A stretch of DNA of 64,000 bases from CAWBOV01 sp963790525. GTDB lineage: Bacteria; Actinomycetota; Actinomycetes; Mycobacteriales; Jatrophihabitantaceae. The notes beneath the pieces are model-generated. The model searched no databases. It was not told where the DNA came from and worked only from the letters and a program-made list of their open reading frames with translations. Position 1 is the stretch's first letter. The number at the start of each line of letters is the position of its first letter. Below, piece after piece: positions 59,548 through 64,000 of the stretch. Position numbers and translations under genes: made by a program. The stretch spans positions 496,001 to 560,000 of the forward strand of contig CAWBOV010000004.1 of NCBI GenBank assembly GCA_963790525.1, in the 5' to 3' direction.

Positions 59548-60063
59548 TCAGCCGGAGGCCGCGGGAACCGGGTCCGAGAAGGTGGCCGCGCAGGCCGCCA
59601 GCCCGTGCGCGGCCAGGTAGGCGACGTCGACGCCGCCGGTGCCCGCCCGGCCGGCAACGGCGAGGGCGGACGCGATCGCGGCATGGTCCGCCGGGACCGC
59701 CCGAACCGCCTCGCGCAGCGCCTCCAGCTCGTCGAGCCCGGCTTTCAGCGAAGCGCGCGCGGGAGCGATCCACCGCTGCTTCAGCGCGGTTCCGCTCGCC
59801 CCGCCGGGGAAGCCGACGTCCTCGGCGACCTCGGACACCAGGCGCTCGATGTCGGTGTACCGGTCCAGCGCGTAGGACAGGGCCGGGACGCCGTCGGTGG
59901 GAGGGTCCAGGGCCCGGATGGCCGACGACGCCTTGGCGCACGCGTCGTCGGCGCGGCCGGTGAACGAACTCGCCTGCCCCAGGGTGCAGCCGGACAGGAC
60001 CAGCAGCGCGGCGACGAGCCCGGCCCCCGCCGTGGTCGGGTGCGCCCGCCTGCCAGATCTCAT
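59548..60063 (-). CDS. Putative lipoprotein
   Basis: A 171-residue lipoprotein: a signal peptide with lipobox LSGC (Cys26), then an all-helical mature domain (DDACAKASSAIRALDPP; ALSYALDRYTDIERLVSEVAED; LDELEALREAVRAV). Two further cysteines (near 42 and 160) may pair. I do not recognise a domain; it would sit on the outer face of the membrane. It is 60 bases downstream of the ABC permease gene on the same strand and 195 bases upstream of the kgd start region. Confidence 0.7.
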   Translation of the reverse strand: MRSGRRAHPTTAGAGLVAALLVLSGCTLGQASSFTGRADDACAKASSAIRALDPPTDGVPALSYALDRYTDIERLVSEVAEDVGFPGGASGTALKQRWIAPARASLKAGLDELEALREAVRAVPADHAAIASALAVAGRAGTGGVDVAYLAAHGLAACAATFSDPVPAASG

Positions 60064-60123
60064 GGTCGGTCCAGGTTAGGCGCTGTGCCTCTCCCCGGGC
60101 TGCGCGGTCGCCGAAGTTGCGGT

Positions 60124-60873
60124 TCAGGTGATGTCGCGGTTCATCGAGTAGGCGGCCCCCAGGACGCTGAGCACCATCGCGTACGCCAGCAGCAGGAAGA
60201 CGCCGGCGACTGCCGAGACGTAGTGGTTGTGATCGCCGTTGCCGTACGCCTGGTGCTGCTGCAGGATCGCGGCCGCGGCGCCTCCGGGCAGGTAGGCGTA
60301 GGCCGACTGGACGTAGGGGATCACCGACAGCAGTCCCTCGAGGATGAGGACGTAGATCAACCCGAGGACGACGGCGACGATCTGGTTGCGGAGGAACGCG
60401 CCGAGCCCGAGTCCGATCAGCCCGTACAGGATGACGATCAGGAAGATGCCCAGCAGCGCCGTCCACACGTCGTCGGCCGAGAACGAGGCGTTGATCCCCT
60501 TGGCGCGCAGCCACGGCACCGAGATCGCCACGGCCACCACGTCGCAGGCGAGAGCGTACAGCGCCCCGACCAGGGCGTAGGTGGTGAGCTTGGCGCCGAT
60601 CAGCCGCCAGCGCGACGGTGTGGCCAGCAGCGTCGGTGTGATCGTCTGGTAGCGGAACTCCGTCGTGACGCCGAGGATGCCGAGCACGAAGGCCGGGACG
60701 AACGCCAGCTGCGTCGTGGTGAAGAGGTCGCGGACGTTGCCCCGCAGGTCGTTGCGCGTGGACAGCTGCACGATGGCCAGCAGCGCCGTGATGCCGACGC
60801 ACGCCAGCAGCAGCCAGAACCAGACCTGGGTCGTCCGGAGCTTGCGGAACTCGGCGCGGATGAGGTTGTTCAT
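60124..60873 (-). CDS. ABC-2 type transporter permease
   Basis: A 249-residue membrane protein with six hydrophobic helices. It begins with the ABC-2 amphipathic start NLIRAEFRKLRTTQVWFWLLL (2-22), and TTEFRYQTITPTLLATPSRWRL is the coupling helix region typical of this family. The ATG overlaps the stop of the ATPase gene (ATGA), so the two make one exporter. The substrate is unknown; relatives export antibiotics or act in stress tolerance. Confidence 0.9.
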   Translation of the reverse strand: MNNLIRAEFRKLRTTQVWFWLLLACVGITALLAIVQLSTRNDLRGNVRDLFTTTQLAFVPAFVLGILGVTTEFRYQTITPTLLATPSRWRLIGAKLTTYALVGALYALACDVVAVAISVPWLRAKGINASFSADDVWTALLGIFLIVILYGLIGLGLGAFLRNQIVAVVLGLIYVLILEGLLSVIPYVQSAYAYLPGGAAAAILQQHQAYGNGDHNHYVSAVAGVFLLLAYAMVLSVLGAAYSMNRDIT

Positions 60874-61883
60874 GACGGGTATCCGCCCGGCGCAGGAGCG
60901 ACGGGTTGCTGTTGACCCAGATCCTGTCCGGTGTACTGGCCCTGGGTCAGCGAGAAGAACAGCTGCTCGAGGTCGAAGGTCTCCCGGCTCAGCTCGTGCA
61001 GCTCCACCCCGGCGGTGAAGGCCAGGTGGCCGATCCTCGCGAGCTCGTCGCTGCGCACCCGCAGGGTCTGGGCGTCCGCGCGCGTGCCCGCCAGACCGGC
61101 ACCGGCGAGAACCTCCTGCAGCGTGTCCGCCTGGGGAGTGCGCACGACCACGGTGTCGGTCCCCGCCATCAACTCGGCGATCGAACCGGACCGGACCAGC
61201 TCGCCGCGGTTGAGGATCACCACCCGGTCGGCCACTTCCTGGATCTCGTTGAGTTGGTGGCTGGACACGAGGATCGTGCGTCCTTCGGCTGCGAGCGCGC
61301 GGAAGAAGCCGCGCAGCCAGCGGATCCCCTCGGGGTCGAGGCCGTTGGCCGGCTCGTCGAGGATCAGGACCCGGGGGTCGCCCAGCAGGGTCGCCGCCAG
61401 CCCGAGCCGCTGGCGCATGCCGAGGGAGTAGCCGCGGACCTTCCGCCGCGCCGCGTCGTTGAGCCCGACGAGGTCGAGCACCTCGTCGGCGCGGCGGTCG
61501 GGCAGGCCGGCGGCCGCGCAGTAGACCAGCAGGTGGTTGCGGGCGGTGCGGGCCGGGTGGAAGCTCGCCGCCTCGAGCGCCGCGCCCACGACCTTGAGCG
61601 GGTTGGGGATCGCGCCGTACGGAAGGCCCCCGATCGTGGCCGATCCGGCGGTCGGGCGGACGAGGCCGAGCAGCATCCGCAGCGTGGTGGTCTTTCCCGC
61701 TCCGTTCGGGCCCAGGAAACCGGTCACCGACCCGGGCTCGACGGTGAAGGACAGATCCCGGACCGCGTGGACCGACCCGAACGACTTGCCCAGGTGTTCG
61801 ACGACGACCCGTCCCGGCACGGGATCCCCTGCCGACGAGGGTGGACCGTACGCGGAGGCGGGTTGACCGGAGAAAGCCGTCAT
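60870..61883 (-). CDS. ABC transporter ATP-binding protein
   Basis: A 337-residue ATPase. Walker A is GPNGAGKTT (near 58-66), the signature YSLGMRQRL, and Walker B VLILDEPANGLDP, with H-loop SSHQLNE. The C-terminal 90 residues (VVVRTPQADTLQEVLAGAG onward) match the DrrA/NatA-like accessory domain. The last 25 residues are Gln/Pro-rich. A disordered N-terminal stretch (1-22) precedes the first strand. It overlaps its permease gene. The following intergenic region separates it from the GH4 gene. Confidence 0.93.
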   Translation of the reverse strand: MTAFSGQPASAYGPPSSAGDPVPGRVVVEHLGKSFGSVHAVRDLSFTVEPGSVTGFLGPNGAGKTTTLRMLLGLVRPTAGSATIGGLPYGAIPNPLKVVGAALEAASFHPARTARNHLLVYCAAAGLPDRRADEVLDLVGLNDAARRKVRGYSLGMRQRLGLAATLLGDPRVLILDEPANGLDPEGIRWLRGFFRALAAEGRTILVSSHQLNEIQEVADRVVILNRGELVRSGSIAELMAGTDTVVVRTPQADTLQEVLAGAGLAGTRADAQTLRVRSDELARIGHLAFTAGVELHELSRETFDLEQLFFSLTQGQYTGQDLGQQQPVAPAPGGYPS

Positions 61884-61923
61884 GGATCAGATACAACACT
61901 GGACTGTGCCCGGAAGCGACCCT

Positions 61924-63234
61924 TTAGCGTTCAACCGCCGCGTGGCGAAGCGCCAGCAGCGCCAGCTCGCGCGCGGCGACCGAGGAACCCACCAGCGGGT
62001 GCAGGGCGAACGCGCGCAGGGCCGCGGACGGTGATCCTGTCGTCGCGGCCTCTATCGCCGCGCGCTCGGCTGCCTTGACCGATGCCATCAGGCCGAGCTG
62101 GTGGCCGGTCAGCGGCGCGAGCGGTAGCGGGACGGCGCCTTCCGCGTCCACCCGGCAGACCGTCTCGATGACGGCGTCGGGGTCGAGCTGGGGGAGCGCC
62201 GTCCCGTTGGCGACGTCGAGGATCAGTCGCCGGGGCGGGCCGCCGGTCAGCGCGTCGGCCAGCGCCAGGGCGACGGTCTCGTATCCACCGTCGCTGATGT
62301 CGGCCTGCTCGCGCTCGGCTCCCGCGGGACGCAGCTCGGCGAAGTAGGTCGCGTTGCGCTCGTCGTTGGCGATCGCCCACAGCTGCGCGGCGCGCGCCGG
62401 ATCGCGGGAGGCCGCCGCGTAGAACTCGTGCTGCCGCGCGCGCACGAGCTCGCCTCTGGTGTGGCCGGCAGCGCGCAGGGCCGCCAGCGCCTCGCGGGCG
62501 CAGTAGAAGTAGTAGAGGTACTCGTTCGGCAGGCTGCCCAGTGCATGCAGCAGCGGCGCTCCGAACAGCCGGCCCTCCTCGAAGGACTCGACGGCCGTCG
62601 CATCGGCGAGCAGAGCCGGCAACACGTCCCGGCCGTTTGAGCGCAGGGAGCGCAGCCAGCCGAGGTGGTTGAGACCGACGTAGTCCGCCTCGGCGGTCGC
62701 GGGATCTGCGCCCGCCGCTACCGCCGCTCGCCGGATCAGCCCGACCGGCGAGTCGCACACCCCTATGACCCGGTCGCCGAGCCGCGGGCGCATCGCCTCG
62801 ACGACGACGCCGGCGGGGTTCGTCATCGAGATCACCCAGGCGTCCGGGGCATTCCTCGCGACGGCGTCGGCCAGCGCTCGCACCTGCGGGACGCAGCGGA
62901 TCGCATAGGAGATCCCTCCGGCGCCCACGGTCTCCTGCCCGATCAGTCCCCGTGCGAGGGCCTCGCGCTCGTCCCGGATGCGGCCGTCCGTCCCACCGAC
63001 CCGGATCGCGGAGAAGACCAGGTCCGCTCCGGCGAGAGCAGTGTCGAGATCGGTGGTCGCGCGGACGGGTGGCCCGCCCCGTGCGCTTCCGGCGAGGACC
63101 GACCCGATCACGGCCAGCGCCGCGGCGTCGGTGTCGTGCAGGACGAGCTCCTCGACGGGCAGCGCGGACGCCACGAGCGCGCGGTGCAGCAGTGGGACGC
63201 GGAACCCGCCCCCGCCGACGATCACCACGCGCAT
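61924..63234 (-). CDS. GH4 family 6-phospho-beta-glucosidase
   Basis: NAD- and metal-dependent glycosidase of 436 residues. It has the Rossmann start RVVIVGGGGFRVPLL (2-16), SMTNPAGVVVEAM, the metal Cys and catalytic region CDSPVGL, and YVGLNHLGW with the metal His. The family opens beta-1,4 phosphodisaccharides by an oxidation-elimination route. It lies divergently from a PfkB kinase gene with only 43 bases between, suggesting sugar uptake or salvage. No PTS gene is in the window. Confidence 0.88.
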   Translation of the reverse strand: MRVVIVGGGGFRVPLLHRALVASALPVEELVLHDTDAAALAVIGSVLAGSARGGPPVRATTDLDTALAGADLVFSAIRVGGTDGRIRDEREALARGLIGQETVGAGGISYAIRCVPQVRALADAVARNAPDAWVISMTNPAGVVVEAMRPRLGDRVIGVCDSPVGLIRRAAVAAGADPATAEADYVGLNHLGWLRSLRSNGRDVLPALLADATAVESFEEGRLFGAPLLHALGSLPNEYLYYFYCAREALAALRAAGHTRGELVRARQHEFYAAASRDPARAAQLWAIANDERNATYFAELRPAGAEREQADISDGGYETVALALADALTGGPPRRLILDVANGTALPQLDPDAVIETVCRVDAEGAVPLPLAPLTGHQLGLMASVKAAERAAIEAATTGSPSAALRAFALHPLVGSSVAARELALLALRHAAVER

Positions 63235-63277
63235 GACGCCCACCCTAGGTGGGCGCCCGTGTGACGATGGAGGCCTG

Positions 63278-64000
63278 ATGGCGACCTTCGACCTCTTCAC
63301 CCAGGGCACGGTGTACTTCGACATCGTGCTCACCGGGCTGGAATCGCCGCCCTCGCGCGGGACCGAGGTACTCGCCGAGGGCATGGGCTCGTGCCCGGGC
63401 GGCATCGCCAACCTGGCCATCGCCGCGAGCCGGCTCGGGCTGCGAACCTCGCTCGGCGCGGCGTTCGGCGACGACGTCTACGGCGACTTCTGCTGGCAGA
63501 CCCTGGCCGAGCAGGAGGGCGTCGACCTGTCCCCGTCGCGGCGCTTCCACGGCTGGCACTCGCCGGTGACCGTCTCCATGGTCGTCAGCCGCGACCGGGC
63601 GATGGTGACCCACAGCCACGAGCCGCCCATGCGCGCGAGCGCGATGATCGGTGAGGTGCCGTCGGCCACGATCGGATTCGCGCACCTGGCCGACGATCCG
63701 GAGCCGTGGATCGCCGAGGCACAGGCCCAGGGCATGCTGCTGTTCGCCGACGTGGGATGGGATCCCCGTGAGGAGTGGTCACCGGCGATCTTCGATCAGC
63801 TCGCGGGCTTCCACGCCTTCCTGCCCAACAGCGTCGAGGCGATGGCCTACACGCACACCGACGACCCGCGCGATGCCCTGCACAAGTTGGCCGACGCCGT
63901 ACCCGTCGCGGTCGTGACCTGCGGCGGTCAGGGTGCGTTGGCGATCGACTCCATCAGCGGCGAGGAGGAATGGGTGCCGTCGCTGCCGGTCAACGCCCAC
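63278..64000 (+). CDS. PfkB-family carbohydrate kinase, 5' part
   Basis: Ribokinase-like kinase, cut by the window end after 241 codons. The first PfkB signature region is GGIANLAIAASRLGLRTSLGAAFGDD (41-66), then VSMVVSRDRAMVTHSHEPP and LADVGWDPREEW, with FLPNSVEAMAY and the strand VAVVTCGGQGAL. The catalytic GAGD region lies beyond the window. GGAGG precedes ATG by 4 bases. The substrate is probably a sugar or nucleoside. Confidence 0.88.
   Translation, partial: MATFDLFTQGTVYFDIVLTGLESPPSRGTEVLAEGMGSCPGGIANLAIAASRLGLRTSLGAAFGDDVYGDFCWQTLAEQEGVDLSPSRRFHGWHSPVTVSMVVSRDRAMVTHSHEPPMRASAMIGEVPSATIGFAHLADDPEPWIAEAQAQGMLLFADVGWDPREEWSPAIFDQLAGFHAFLPNSVEAMAYTHTDDPRDALHKLADAVPVAVVTCGGQGALAIDSISGEEEWVPSLPVNAH

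Overview
This window is from a high-GC (about 70% by eye) Gram-positive actinobacterium. Lineage markers are AdnB, UvrD2, WhiB7 and WhiB1, mycoredoxin, SigH with a zinc anti-sigma factor, SigF with RsbW, Kgd-type 2-oxoglutarate dehydrogenase, GpgS, PdtaS, a nickel superoxide dismutase and a class-E-like LAFTG sorting motif. Two blocks follow the Mycobacterium tuberculosis order (from memory, not a database search): adnB-nudC-mrx1-uvrD2-whiB7-ABC1 kinase-Rv3196/Rv3195/Rv3194c/Rv3193c-like genes, and SRAP/aroA/rsgA-sigH/rshA-pdtaS-whiB1-dagK. The genus cannot be fixed from this sequence; a non-mycobacterial actinomycete such as Nakamurella, Geodermatophilaceae or Frankiales relatives is a reasonable guess.

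Layout. 1-10 kb: the 3' part of adnB, an M20 peptidase, a pair of M16 peptidases, nudC, a uridine-kinase-like protein with a degraded P-loop, mycoredoxin, and a uvrD2 gene broken by two single-base insertions. 10-21 kb: whiB7 with a self-activation-type promoter, a leader ORF and an intrinsic terminator, then an ABC1 kinase, a ThiF/TOMM-like protein, a YgjP-like metallopeptidase, a DUF2342 metalloprotease, a PDZ-Lon protease, a PPA1309 protein and a UPF0182 membrane protein with one frameshift. 21-32 kb: initiator tRNA with promoter and terminator, PAP2 phosphatase, thioesterase, folP2-like and gpgS genes, homogentisate dioxygenase, a KhtT/KhtU-like antiporter pair, two small metabolic genes, hisN, a lipoprotein/secreted protein operon and an aminotransferase. 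32-43 kb: rsgA, aroA, SRAP, hydrolase, YbaK, the sigH-rshA redox operon, a solute symporter pair, pdtaS, whiB1 and dagK. 43-50 kb: an LAFTG surface protein, sigF-rsbW, a histidine phosphatase, a secreted beta protein, and a lower-GC island with a Fic protein and an integrase remnant. 50-64 kb: divergent sodN/sodX, malic enzyme, a divergent MocR/YczE pair, an Idh/MocA oxidoreductase, kgd, a lipoprotein, an ABC transporter pair, a GH4 glucosidase and the 5' part of a PfkB kinase.

Most of the window is housekeeping core. The most interesting signals are regulatory: the whiB7 leader and promoter; an exact SigH/SigR promoter placed so that a longer SigH isoform could be made; a CRP-type palindrome upstream of whiB1; repeated half-sites between mocR and yczE; a triple 7-mer operator-like motif after yczE; and a cluster of DnaA-box-like nonamers. 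Three single-base insertions, each in a doublet, look more like assembly error than biology. I did not find a convincing wholly new defence or biosynthetic system.
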